Below are positions 24,746 to 36,608 of a DNA stretch of 64,000 bases, in pieces. Every line of letters begins with the position of its first letter. Positions within the stretch are counted from its first letter, which is position 1. The stretch lies in the NCBI GenBank assembly GCA_029379385.1, contig CM055617.1, positions 14,826,679-14,890,678 on the forward strand, in the 5' to 3' direction. The notes beneath the pieces were generated by a model. It was not told where the DNA came from, did not search any database, and worked only from the letters and a program-made list of their open reading frames with translations. A program made the position numbers and the translations under genes. Source of the DNA: Quillaja saponaria. Its lineage: Eukaryota; Streptophyta; Magnoliopsida; Fabales; Quillajaceae.

Positions 24746-27012
24746 ATCAGCTTGGCTCGTGCTATTGACCGACTCATCATCATGACTAGGATCAATTTTC
24801 TAGCACGGCTTATCGGTTCAGGTATGCTTAAAAGAAAAACAGAAAAGAGAAAGAAATTTTCATGTTTTACTCCAGGCTTTATACTTTTACATAAACAGCC
24901 TAAATATTTATGATTCTTTACAAATATACCCCTGAAATTTCATCTTAAACTACTTTAGGAGAAATATGAATGGGTCCCAACTTTTTATATTCTCATATAA
25001 ATCACCCAAAATTTTCTAGGAATTTCATATAAGCCTCTAAATTTTATATTTTCACATAAATGACCTAAATAATTTTGAATCTTTGCAAATATGCCTTATA
25101 CTTTTTTATTATCACTTAATTGCCTAACAGTTTTGTCGTTGTGTAAATATATCCTTAGATTTTTTATATACTTATATAATTGTCTAATTGCCTTATGCTT
25201 GCTTGATATACATGTTAACTAAAAACATATTAGTAAAGTGTATGCAAATATCCTACTAAAGGAAATATCCATGCATAATTATTATGAGAATAATTAAGTG
25301 CTGATACCCTAAGCGGTGAATGTGAATAATTGCTTATGATCTAAGATAATTGTACTATGATTGTTGCTTGATAAATTTCCAAAAGCACATTATTATTAAT
25401 CAAGAATATTTCCTGAACTCTAATTGAAACTACAATAAGAATGATCTCTCATTCTCTTTGCGGCATAAATATACACGTATATTATTCATGCTAAAATAGT
25501 ATATATAATTCAATTTGTTATTTTGATATTGCATTTGATTGCCATAATCTTTTGTAAAACAATTACATAGATGATATCCTAAACGATTGTGGATTTTCTC
25601 AAGTCTATATTCGGTCTCTTTTGACCTCATCTAATTCTATCCATATAGTGCTTTATCTTGGATCTCGAAATTAACTAATTTTGTCCAAACTATTGCACTA
25701 ATTTTGCTTAATTCTTTCATGAATTTATTTAACCCTAAATTTCTACCCCAATTCAATTTATTGGTCACAACTTGGTCATTAATTTTGTATCAATAAACAT
25801 TTTTTTTTTCAATTAGTTATCAAGCCTACTCTTATACCGAGATAGTATTTGTATTTAATTTAATTTTGTTGCTCATGCTTGTCTAAATAACCCCCATGCC
25901 AATATATACTCTATTAAACCACAAATTTTGTTGGTACAATAATTGTACAGGCACTATTGAAATATTTTCAATTCAATAACATGTTGATTTGGGAGAGTAG
26001 GTGTACTGACTTCTTGTTTTGTACAACTTATTATAATTTCCTAGATAACTCTTACATATTGATTGGTTATTGGATAGTTGGAATTCTTTGCTCATAATAA
26101 CTTATTATATAATCTATTTGGAATTTCTTTTTTTTACAAATGCAAGTATAAAACGCAAATTCAATCCCCCATCTCCAATCTGAACATTTTAATTCTTTGT
26201 CCAGTTAAAAAATATTAAGTCTAATGGCATGAAAGATTCATCGCAAAGTCTAAAGTTTAGAAACATGAACATTTTAAATGCAATTATCACATTCCCTGAC
26301 TTCATCGGGTTATTTGGATTTTGATATACCAAAAGGTTAAATAGCGAATACATGCTCATGCAAAATTAAACCTCTTAAGTAAATCACATATTCGGTCTCC
26401 CAAATTACACATGTAATGACCAAATTATACAACTTGTTTCATGCATTTATTATGCTAAACAAATCTATGTTATTTTACCTAGATCATCCATATCCCTTAT
26501 TGATCGCTCGTACATGCACATGTTTTTAAAATTATATAATTTACACATTTTCTTGGAATGCCTGATAATTTACACATCTCATGTTGATATAATCTGCTAG
26601 ACTTATATACGTCACATTATAATATCTTATCTACTATAAACTTGATAAATGTTTTCAAGTGATCTTGCTTACAGCTCAACACATGAATACAAAGCATGCA
26701 TACACATATTAAATAACCGCAAAAGGTAAATATTCTCCCCACGTCATATAGCTCGGGCCAAGTCGTCAACTTAACCACTCAATACATTGTGAACAATAAA
26801 CTCAAACAAGAGTAACAAATTTTGTACAAGTTATATTTAATTTTCCACTATCTTTGTAAAATTTCATATTTACTACACAAGTACAGACCTAACGAGTTTT
26901 TTTTTTGGTTGTTGTAGAAATTGGCTATTCTATCATCATCATTGTAGCAGGATAATTTTCTTAAATAGGTTGCAATACCAATAAATGAGATCCAATGAGC
27001 AATTACACAACA
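24746..27012. other. Non-coding, with a degenerate ~65-bp repeat at 24890-25200
   Basis: No gene is supported. Between about 24890 and 25200 phrases such as CAAATATGCC, TTTATATTTTCACATAAAT and CCTAAAT recur in the same order several times, a degenerate tandem repeat. The rest is AT-rich and unassigned. Confidence 0.4.
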
Positions 27013-27439
27013 AGGCCATGCGAGGTAACATCCCTACTTCGTGATACACCCACGATTCTACCGTAGTGTGAGGCAACATCCTCCTACAATTAGATACCCC
27101 TGGGGCTCAACTGCCATGCGAAGTAATCCTACCCTCACTAGGATACACACGTGGCTCTATCGCCCTGTGAAGCAACATCCCCCTGCAACAAGATATGCCT
27201 ACAGCTCTACAATAAGATACACCCGCGGCTTTACCATCATGGGAGGCAACATTGGTCCCCCTACAATGAGATAAGCCTATGGTTATACCGCTATACATGG
27301 TAACACCCCCATCCCGGGATACGTATCTGCAGTCTAAAACATATCGTGTAAGGTAACATTCCCATGCTGGGATACACCCGCGGTCCAAAAAATGCCATGC
27401 GAGGTAACATCCCCATGCTGAGATATGCCTATGGCTATG
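27013..27439 (+). repeat. Minisatellite, about eight copies of a ~50-bp unit
   Basis: A unit close to GCCATGCGAGGTAACATCCC followed by CATGCTGGGATACACCCGCG and GCTCTACC repeats about eight times with substitutions and length changes; one copy is shortened. The array is clearly richer in G+C than the surroundings. Open frames through it on both strands (27041-27274 +, 27107-27460 -) come from the repeat and are not treated as genes. Confidence 0.85.
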
Positions 27440-28313
27440 ACCAAAATTAACCACACACACAATCTCGCTCGGCTCTTACTACAGGTTGCTTAATAAAAGG
27501 GTAAAGATGCTTGATCTCAAGCAGATATATCATTATGCTTTATCACCCATGTGAAATATCAATTTTTTAAGGGCTAGGACAACTTTCAAAATTATTTTCA
27601 TTATGTTACTCATTCTTCAAGTTCTTTATTTTGTTACAGATTTTATATGGCAAACACATCAAAATTGACTATCGTTACATCTCTCATTCTTAAAGGTGAC
27701 ACACTTACTTGATTTTCTTTTCCTCTTCCACATCTTGAGTTTGTTTTTCTTAATTCTTAATGTAAAAACAATTCTGATTATAATTTTGGTATTGGATTTT
27801 GATGAATAAGACTGAAAATTTGTTATGGAAAACCAAAAAAATATTTCAATTAAGTTATTAAAACTACGTTAGAAGATTGGTAAGAACTGAACACCAGTTG
27901 AATACCTTATGCTGATAAATTAATATTGCAGAAATGCATTTGCTGTGATGGTGCATAATTCATTAAATATCTTATATATATTAGCTTCATAGCCTCTTTG
28001 GATATTCTGTGAAATGAGCTTGTCTAGCACTTGACTTTCCACAGTGTATTAATTACAAAGTTCATAGTCAGTTTTCCGAGTAACTGAAATATGTTTAAAT
28101 TTTTTCAAGAATTCACTATTTGGTATATTAGAAATTCAACGATTTTTTTCAGTTTCTTATTTTTGTATATTCTAAATTTTGTTTTAAACTAACGTGCAAC
28201 CTTAATGGCTTATAGCGTAATGAAATTTTGTAGGTTTTGTTGGGTAACACTCTTATTATCATTTATCACCAACCTTAATGGTATGTTAATATAAAGTTAT
28301 ATCCATGATCTCT
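27440..28313. other. Non-coding, nothing recognised
   Basis: AT-rich DNA between the minisatellite and the Athila-like element; no supported feature. Confidence 0.4.
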
Positions 28314-28318
28314 AGTAA

Positions 28319-29675
28319 TGATAACTCTGTAAAAGAGAGTTATTTCATTGTTGTTTGAGTACCAATGTGGGCTAAATTCTTGAGTTAGAATTAGAAGTTA
28401 ATCGTTTTTGTTTGTTTTTAAAGTTTAGTTGTGTTTGTTTTAGGATTTAATTGTTTAAGTATGAATGGTTTTGTTTATTTATTTCATTTTGAATGGTTTG
28501 AAGTAGTGATGCACTATAACTCAAAGAAGGTGGATAAGTAAAAACCTAGCGCCGTGGCACTAAACATTTTGACCAAGGCATTGAAGGAGCAGCAAGAATT
28601 CTTAGTTTTACTCGAGAGCATGGTGCCACGTCGGTGGAGTCCTAGAAATTCAATATGAAGTTAGAGAGCATAGTGTCGCACGCAGCATCAGTAAGTTGAC
28701 GTCGCAGTGCTAGAGGCCATCACGTGCTTGTTGAATCCAGGGAGCTGGGCACTGCAACACTGGAAAAGGTAGCACCTTGGTGCTTGTGCGATATTTCAGA
28801 ATCTTGTTTTATTTGAAATAGGAGAAAAAGTCTTGTAAAAAAAGGGTTAAAGGTTGATGTTTAAAGTATACATCAGAGCAAGGAAAATTGGAGATTTTTA
28901 GGAGTTCTTGAAGCATTGACAACTTCTAGTTTTCTCTACTTCCCTTCTAATTTTTTGATTTCTCTTGTAGTTAAAATTATGTTTTTGCTTTCGTTAGTTA
29001 GTATGTAATAATTTCCTTTTCTAGGGTTAAAATTGAACTCATCATGTAGTTTATATATTCTAAACTTTTAATTATTTTATATATTAGTTTTTAGATTATT
29101 TATGTTTATCTTGTTCTTAATATTTCTAGTTGAATGATCACCAATCAGATTGATTAGAAATCCTAAACTAACTTGTAAAAGAGATTATGGTTAGCCATAG
29201 ATGAACTATCATATAATTGAGTCATTTGATTTGCTTAAGAGACAGGATTACACTCTCTTCCCATATGTAACCAATTTAGAGTTTAATCTTAATCATTTTA
29301 ATCTAATTCTTATAAGAATATAGTGAATTAGTAGAAAGGGATAATATCATAAGAACATTGGAAGATGCTTAATTAAATTAAAATTCTAGATTAATAACTT
29401 GAAACCATTACATAATTTAAGAAAGAGTGAATGGACTATAAGTAAAGTGTTGAGGGATATTATAAGTCTAGGTTAGATAATCAAAGTTTAAAAATTAATT
29501 AGTTGCTTCATTCAAAATAATTGCTAGCAAAACAATTTCGGTTATTTGAATAAAACTAAGGTGTTCAATTTTAGTATTTAGCAAATTATTAATATTAATT
29601 CCTCGTGGGATCGACACTCGACTTAATCATTATATTTCTGGTTATAATATGTGCACTTGTGTGATAAAATTAACA
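28319..29675 (+). repeat. 5' LTR of the Athila-like element
   Basis: 1357 bp, TG...CA ends. Internally it shows degenerate GTGGCAC/GCACCGCAACA-like motifs, as do the family copies at 19550 and 55426. Its last 800 bp pair with the 3' LTR fragment at 32919-33705. Confidence 0.88.
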
Positions 29676-29684
29676 ATAAGTTTT

Positions 29685-29700
29685 TGGTGCTGCTACTAGG
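29685..29700 (+). other. Primer-binding site (mutated TGGCGCC type)
   Basis: TGGTGCTGCTACTAGG lies 9 bp after the LTR end and follows AAGTTTT. Athila-like elements typically have TTTTTGGCGCCGTTGCCGGG here. The copy has several substitutions, mostly C to T or G to A, as expected for an old methylated element. Confidence 0.7.
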
Positions 29701-30059
29701 TAATTATTCTCTTTTTTTTTTTTGGTTAATATTAATAATAAGCATTCTTAGTCTTAATTCAAACTTTATTTTTTTGTACTTTTAGGTTATCTTGGACATT
29801 GCAAGCAAAGAGCTCGAAACTTAGACCCTATGCCTTTTAATCTGAAGATTGAATGAACTTTTCAAAACTTCAAAAAGAACACTCAAATTTCAAGCCACGT
29901 TAAAGTAATAGCTAAGCAAGTTCAAAGACCTAAGTCTTTGCAGAAGTATGTTATCCCACTCGTACAAGGTTTTCAATTGAGCATCTAAAGATCTACCATT
30001 AGTGCCAATACGTTTGAAATCAAGCTAGCAATTATCCAAATGATTCAAACATTTGTGCA

Positions 30060-32870
30060 GTTTGAAAGGTTACCGAATTAAGACCTAAATTCTTACACTA
30101 TCAAATTTATGAAAATTTGTTATAACTTCAAGCACAATAGGGTATCAAATGAAGCTTTAAGACTAAGCCTTTTCCTTTCTCACTTTGAGATAAGGTAAAG
30201 AACTGGCTAAACTTACTCCCAGCTAGATCCATCACTACTTGGGAAAACTTAGTACATAAATTTTTAGCTAAATTCTTCCCACCAGCTAAAACAGCAAAGA
30301 TGAGAAAATACATTACCTCTTTTATACAGTTTGATACAAAGTCACTGTATGAGGCATGGGAGAGATACAAAGATTTGCTGAGAAGAAGTCCTCATCATGG
30401 ACTACCTAAGTTGCTTAAAGTTCAAACCTTTTACAACGGTGTAATGTGTCAACCTAGAACCACAATTGATATGGCTACAAGAAGAGCACAGATGGGTAGT
30501 CCATTGACAAAGCCAATGATTTTCTGGATAGGTGGCTTCCAACAGCTATCAATGGCCCTCTAAAAGGAGAATACTGAGAAAGGTTACCGGAGTTCATAAT
30601 ACTAGTACAATTACAGCCTTGATTGCACAAGTGGTTGTCATATCGATGAAATTTGACACCTGTGATGTCCATTATGCTCAAATTCCATTCATAGCATGTG
30701 AAAATATGAAGGACATGTTGTTGATCAATGACTTACTAACCAAGAATCAGTACATTTTGTTGGAAACTTTAATAGGTAGCAGAATAATCCCTATTCTAAC
30801 ACTTATAATCCGGTTTGGAAGAATCATCCTAACTTTGGATGGAACAATCAAGTACCATCTACTAGAGCAAAACTTTATTCCTAGTTTTATGCAACAAGCA
30901 AGAGCTTTTCAACCTAAGAAGAAGCCATCATTGGAAGAAATGATCATGTAATACATCACCAATAATGATGCCATCATTCAGTGCCAAGTACCATCTTTAC
31001 AAACCCTTTATATAAATGGGGTAACTTGCCAATATTATCAAAAATCGACCTTAAGGAACCTTGCCAAGTGATACTGAAGAAAATCCTAGAAAAGAAGTAA
31101 AAAAGCATTGCAATGCTATTACATTAAGGAGTGTAAAAGAGTGAGAAACTAATCCTAAACCTTCAAACTCTTCAGAAAAGGTAGAGGATGAAATAGTTAG
31201 TGAGGATAAAGGAAGAAAGTTCAAAAAGAAGCTAAAAGTCAATCAACCACCTCATTTTCCTCAAAGATTTCAAAAGAAAAAGCTAGATAAACAGTTCTAA
31301 ATTTTTTTATGGGTATTTAAAAAATTACACATCAATATACCTTTTTGTTAATCATTGGTTGGAACAAATGCCTAGCTATATGAAATTCATGAAGGATATT
31401 CTTTCCAAGAAGAGGAAGTTTTATGACTTTAAGATGGTTGCACTTATTGAATAGTGCAGCGTAATTATACAAACTAAATTACAACCAAAGCTCAAAGACC
31501 CATGCAGCTTCACTATACCATGCATGTTGTGAGAAAATTCTTTGGCAAAGCATTATGTGATTTAGGAGCAAACATCAATTTGATGCCACTGTCTATTTAT
31601 CTAATACTTGGTTTAGGGGATGTCAAACCTACCTCTATAACCTTGCAATTAATGGATCGCTCATTCACACATCCTAGAGAAATTTTTAATGATGTGCTTG
31701 TTAAAGTGGAGAAGCTAATATTTCTAGTTGACTTCACAGTCCTTGAAATGGAGGAAGATAGGGAGGTATTTGTTATATTGGGGAACCATTATTGGCTACT
31801 GATAGGGCTCTAATTAATGTCCTAAAATGGTGAACTAACCATGAGAGTCCAAGACTAATAAGTGACCTTCAATATCTTTAAAGCTATGAAGTATCCTGAT
31901 GAACATGAAGAATGCTTTTTTGTTGATATGGTAAACAATACACAAAAGAAGTGTTCTTGGAAAGCTATCCTAGTGTTCCTCAGTGAAGCCTTTTTGACCT
32001 TTATTTTTATTAAATGCTTGAAATTATTAGATGCTCCACCATACTATACTAGATCCAACCATTAATTTGAAGCATTAGAAATTTCAACTTTTTTATCTTT
32101 AACAAAGCCTTCCATTGAGGCTCCACCCACACTTGAACTTAAAACATTGCCAAAACATTTAAGGCATGCTTTTCTTGATGAATTATCTACTTTACATGTT
32201 ATTATTTATGTGTCTTTTAATAATGTGTATGAAGATAAGCTCCTTCGTATACTAAGAGAGCATAAAAGAACAATAGGCCAGACTATATTCGATATTAAAG
32301 GCATAAGTCCATTTTTTTGCATGCATAAGATCCTCATGCAAGATAATCATAAAGCCACCATAAAACATCAATGTCAACTTAACTTGATCATGAAAAGGTG
32401 CTAAAGAAAAGAGATTACCAAATGGCTAGATGAGAGCATAGTTTACCTAATTTTTGAAAGCTTATGGGTAAGCCCGGATTCAATGTGTACCAAAGAAAGG
32501 TGGCATGATAGTAGACCCAAATCAAAAGAATGAACTCATTCCTATTAAAATCTAAGACAGGTTCTGTATGGTTCTTCCATGATCTCCAATCTCTGGTGAG
32601 CCTATTAATAAACTAAATTCAATGAAGCAACAACCGTGACTGGTTGGAGAGTGTGTATGGACTATTGCAATTTTAACAAAGCTACAAGGAAGGACCACTT
32701 TCCTTTACCATTCATTGATCAAATGCTCAACAGACTAGCTAGCAAAGAGTTCTATTAAATCTTGGATGGGTATTACGAGTACAACCAAATTGCCATGGAC
32801 CCTGGAAAATTAAGATAAGACAGCTTTTACATGTCTATATGGAACCTTCAACTTTCGAAGAATGCCATAT
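30060..32870 (+). pseudogene. Athila-like gag-pol remnant (gag, protease, part of reverse transcriptase)
   Basis: The remnant reads in element order with many stops and frameshifts. Gag (about 30160-30560) shows DKVKNWLNLLP, ITTWENLVHKFLAKFFPPA and LYEAWERYKDLLRRSPHHGL, typical of Athila/Tat gag. Aspartic protease (31502-31813) shows LCDLGANINLMPLSI, in which DLGA is the active-site motif, then DVLVKVEKLIFLVDFTVLEM and VFVILG. FNIFKAMKYP follows at about 31865. Reverse transcriptase begins near 32147 with PKHLRHAFL and LLRILREHKRTIGQTI, DIKGISP. It continues with GWRVCMDYCNFNKATRKDHF and PLPFIDQMLNRLA, and stops at RRMPY (about 32865). The YxDD catalytic box, RNase H and integrase are absent. 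Not functional. Confidence 0.92.
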
Positions 32871-32957
32871 CCTTTTCTAGAATAGAAAACTAGAAGTTGT
32901 CACAAAAATAAAAACATAATTTTTGTGACAACTTCTAGTTTTCTATTCTAGAAAAGG
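32871..32957. repeat. Perfect 39-bp inverted repeat (hairpin) at a deletion junction
   Basis: The left arm 32871-32909 and right arm 32919-32957 are exact reverse complements around a 9-base loop. The right arm reads as family-B LTR sequence (GACAACTTCTAGTTTTCT, as at 28918), so the left arm is an inverted copy of it. It sits exactly between truncated reverse transcriptase and the truncated 3' LTR. Confidence 0.93.
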
Positions 32958-33705
32958 AAACATAATTTTCTCTTGTAATGAAAATTATGTTTTTGTTTGC
33001 ATTAGTTAGTGGAGTAATTTCCTATTCTAAGGTTACAATTGAACTCAATATGTAGCCTATATACTATTTTCTTTTAATTATTTTATGTATTGGTTTTTAT
33101 GTTATTTATGTCCATGTGCTTAATGTTTATAGTTGAATGATCACCAATTAGACTGATTAGGAATCCTAAATTTACTTGAAAAATAGAATTTAGGGTTAGA
33201 CATAGATGAACTAGCATATGATTGAATTATTCATATAATTGAGTAATTTGATTTTCTTGAGAGATAAGAATATAGTCTGTTGCCATATGTAAACAATTTA
33301 GAGCTTCATCTTAATGAATCCTTTTAAATCTAATTCTCATAGGAATATAGTGAATTAGTAGAGAGGGATAATATTATAAGAACTTTAGAAAATGCTTATA
33401 ATTAAATTAGAACTCTAGATTTATAACTTGAACCATTACATAATTTAAGAGAGAATTAAGAGAATATAAGTAAAGTGTTGAGGGATATTGTGAGCCCAAA
33501 TTTATATAATCAAAGTTTAATAATTAATTAGTTGCTTAATTTAAAAACGTTTCTTGCAAAACAATTTCGGTTGTTTGAATAAGAATAAAGTTTTCAATTT
33601 TAATATTTAGCAAAATTATTAATATCAATTTCTCGCAGGATTGACAATCTACTTAATCTTTATATTACTTGTTACTATATATGAACTTGTGTGATAAAAT
33701 CAACA
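32919..33705 (+). repeat. 3' LTR of the Athila-like element, 5'-truncated
   Basis: This fragment matches about 28915-29675 of the 5' LTR (TGATCACCAATTAGACTGAT, TAGTGAATTAGTAGA, AAAACAATTTCGGTT). The first ~600 bp are missing. Confidence 0.85.
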
Positions 33706-33719
33706 AGTAACCAAATTAA

Positions 33720-34563
33720 TACTAGAAGAAAATGTCAGTTTTTTTCCACTGAATTTAGCAAGTGACATAATACCTCCTTAATCACTCACTAATTATCGAG
33801 GTATTACGGGCACATTGATAATCCCTTCCTAGTTGGCATTAAATTTTATGAACAATTAGCGAGAGAGTGGTGAGGAAATGTTTTCTGGTTAGGATTAGCG
33901 GGAGAAGTGTTCGTCGCTACTCCCTCACTAATTTTTTGGGTTATTTAGAGAGGAATTGACGAAAAAACCATCCCTCATTAAATGTAGCCATGATTGATAT
34001 TCCTTGCTAAAACCTGCTAAACTGAAATGCGTATTTTATAAATTCAAATTTCATTTAGCGAGGGACACATAACTCATTAAATTTCCAAAAGAAAAAACTC
34101 ATATTTCATTTCTTCCTTCCATTCTAGTTCTTTCTCTCTCACTCAATTGATGCTCTTGCCATTGTTGTCGTCCACCACTGTTACTTTCGCTGCCATCCCC
34201 ATCCTTCAGTTTCTTCGGTTCATCCTTCAATTTCAAATTTCAGCCAAGGTATGGGGTATTGGAATTTTGAGTTTTGGGATTTAAATGTTTGATTTTTTTG
34301 GTTAATTGATTATATTCTATCCAATTATATTAATTAGGTATGAAATTTTGAGGTATTTAGTTTTGTAATTTTGGGGTTTGGATTGATTATATTCCATGAA
34401 ATTGTGTAGTTAGTTTGGTTGTTCAAAGTTTTTTAATTATTTTTGCATGAAATTGGGTAGTTAAATTGTTAAGAATGGTTTAGATATTGATTTTGGATTG
34501 AATTTTGATTTTTAAGTTAGGATTTTTGAATATTAGAATTGATTTTAGATATTGGATTAGAGA
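33720..34563 (+). mobile_element. CACTA (En/Spm-type) element end, fragment
   Basis: TACTAGAAGAAAATGTCAG at 33720 matches the usual CACTA terminal repeat (CACTACAAGAAAAT) with C to T at the first base. Sub-terminal repeats follow to about 34080 in both orientations: ATTTAGCAAG, ATTAGCGAGAGAG, ATTAGCGGGAG, CCCTCACTAATT, CCTTGCTAAA and ATTTAGCGAGGGACA. From ~34100 a pyrimidine-rich stretch and T-rich DNA resemble the transcribed start of such elements. No transposase and no opposite end were found. Its inner end meets the truncated STP pseudogene at ~34563. Confidence 0.72.
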
Positions 34564-36465
34564 TTTCTTCAATAGGGATACCCTTTGTCTCAGGGAGTAA
34601 GAACACTGTAAACAATGTCATAACAAGTACCGAAGCTGAAAAGAACATAAAGATTGTGTACTTCATCGTGCACAACATGGACAAGAAAGCCTGTGCAATA
34701 ATAAAGGTGAAGAGCATATTCACAAACACAGTCACACTTTGTCCACTGAAGGAGTCTCTAATGGGAATATCTCACTAGGAATGAGCCAACCAAGAGGTCA
34801 CCAAGACGATGCAAAGGATGAAACAAATGTGCAAACCATAATCACAATAAGGCATTGCTAGACCTTTGTCAAGGCTAGCAGTTGTGTCTTGAAGTTTCAA
34901 CCTAAGGACGACAGTGATTACTAGTGTAGAAATCAACATTTGGACACCGGCTTTAAGTAAGAGAATACGACGGTCCAAGTTTGTACACCAAGGAGATGGA
35001 TACAACTGTGGATAGGACATTAACAGCTCATGTTATCATGACTGAGTACAATGAAGCATTGCTTGCGAATCCTAAAGTGTTGAAAAGGACCAGAGCATAA
35101 AACATGATTGCTTTGATCCCAGTGAGTTGTTGGAACACCTATATTTTATTTTATTGCAAACATATCAAAAAAAAATTATATATATTAGGTTTGGCATGTT
35201 CATAACTAAGTGTTGGGAGTTAAACTAATAGGTGAGATCTCAAGAATCTGACATATCATACTAACCTGCAATAGGATGGCAATGACAAGTGGGGGACGAT
35301 TCTTGCGCATGAGGAGGTTCCTGAAAGGGTGTTTGACCTCTTTAGCCATTTCACTAGCCTGAACAAGCTCATTAAACTTAGGCTCCACATTATCAATGCC
35401 TCGAATCTTCTTAAGAACTCTTTTTCCTTCATCTAAACTACCTCGTTCAATAAGACTGTTTGGAGTCTCCACCACTGGGAGTGCACCAACAGATAATAGA
35501 AGAGCAGGAACACCAGCCAATGCCAATGACAATCTCCAACCCCATCCACCTTTAATTCTATTTTTCAAATGAAGGAGATATTACTAGTTTTAGTTAATAA
35601 TCAATTATTAATTCATGAAGTATATTCTTTTGCAATTGAAAATTTTAAACTTACTGGGCAGTGAAGTAATTGATGATATCTGCAAAAAGAATGCCAATGG
35701 TGGCATTAAGTTGGAACAAGATGTTAAGTGCTCCACGGATTCTTGTGGGTGCAATTTCAGAAAGGAACACTGGCACTGCCTATTGCAATGATAAAAAACT
35801 ATTATATATCCAACAAAAATAAAATTATGTATGGATATTGATAAAGAACAAAAAGTGAAAATTAACCTGATTAGCGAAACTAACATCGCAACCAAGTAAG
35901 AGCCTGCCGATAATGAGCATTGCAAGATTAGTAGCTGCAGGATTGAGGATGGTTCCGACAATGAAGAAAATGCCAGCAATCAACATAGTGATTCTTCGTC
36001 CGGGTCTTCTGGTGCTTATGGACTCAAGCATAGTTGTGGTTAAAGTAGCAAGGTAGAGAGATGATGTGAACAATTGCAGACCTTTATTATCATATTTTTG
36101 TTAGTTACTCCCAACTAGTCCTGGTTCATATATCTTTTTATATACAGTTGGAAAAAATTCCTTCAAGAAATTAGACAGCGATGTCACACCACCTGCAGAG
36201 ATATCCATGCATGCATTAATTAGTCTAATTTCATGCAAAAATGGAATTAGTTCTACTCTTTATCTCTTAAGTGGGTTTTGTGACCCACCTGAGAGAGTAG
36301 AACTAAGATAAGATTGAACAACATTAAAAAACCTGATATTCCGACATCATAACCAAACACAAGCCCTCCAGTAGCTGCCATTATGCATGATATAATGACA
36401 ATAGGCATGATCTTCGCCTTAAAGTCGCTGCCTATTGTCGATGTTGTAAACCCCCCAGCTGGCAT
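34564..36465 (-). pseudogene. Sugar transport protein (STP-type hexose/H+ symporter) pseudogene
   Basis: STP proteins import hexoses with protons across the plasma membrane through 12 helices (MFS). Five exons are visible by homology and GT-AG borders: 36465-36333, 36192-35867, 35779-35655, 35557-35266 and 35138-34564. Exon 1 has GGLVFGYDVGISG. Exon 2 has NFLKEFFPTVYKK, FTSSLYLA, RRPGRRITM and GRLLLGC. Exon 3 has [15 protein letters not shown]. Exon 4 has GWGWRLSLALAGVPALLLS, VETPNSLIERG and AKEVKHPFRNLL. Exon 5 has [15 protein letters not shown] and LLPETKGIPIEE. Exon 2 carries an in-frame TAA at about 36103, just before the QKYDN-like stretch. Exon 5 has a stop after SVMIT and several frameshifts. 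After PIEE the usual C-terminus is replaced by unrelated residues where CACTA-like DNA begins. It is dead by several independent lesions. Because these lie in different exons, a single sequencing error cannot explain them. Confidence 0.92.
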
Positions 36466-36598
36466 GATTACGTACTAAATCTTAGTAATTAGCATATACT
36501 AAAAAGGAAGATGATTGATGCTACTTCTCGGTGTTTAATTAAGATGTGTAGAAGATCGTACACTTATTTGGAAGTGATTTCTATGTCAACAATATAGG

Positions 36599-36608
36599 AT
36601 TTTATATA
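36599..36608 (-). promoter_or_regulatory. Possible TATA box of the STP pseudogene
   Basis: On the minus strand CATATATAAAATCC lies ~140 bp upstream of the start codon at 36465, a plausible TATA distance for a plant gene with a ~100-bp leader. Confidence 0.4.

Larger units (their letters stand above)
28319..33705 (+). mobile_element. Athila-like Gypsy retrotransposon (family B), internally deleted
   Basis: The element starts TGATAACTCTG and ends TAAAATCAACA, flanked by the perfect 5-bp duplication AGTAA (28314-28318 and 33706-33710). It has a full 5' LTR (28319-29675, 1357 bp), a primer-binding site (29685), a decayed gag-pol (30060-32870) and only the last ~0.8 kb of its 3' LTR (to 33705). 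Reverse transcriptase is cut off in mid-domain. RNase H, integrase and the start of the 3' LTR are missing and replaced by a hairpin junction at 32871-32957. The preserved duplication shows that the loss happened inside the element after insertion. Confidence 0.92.

Noticed and set aside
27013..27439. Regularly spaced repeats that could suggest a CRISPR-like array
   Set aside because: The whole ~50-bp unit repeats; there are no unique spacers, and the setting is a plant nuclear genome.
27107..27460. 117-codon minus-strand open frame
   Set aside because: It reads through the minisatellite and is only repeat-encoded, with no domain.
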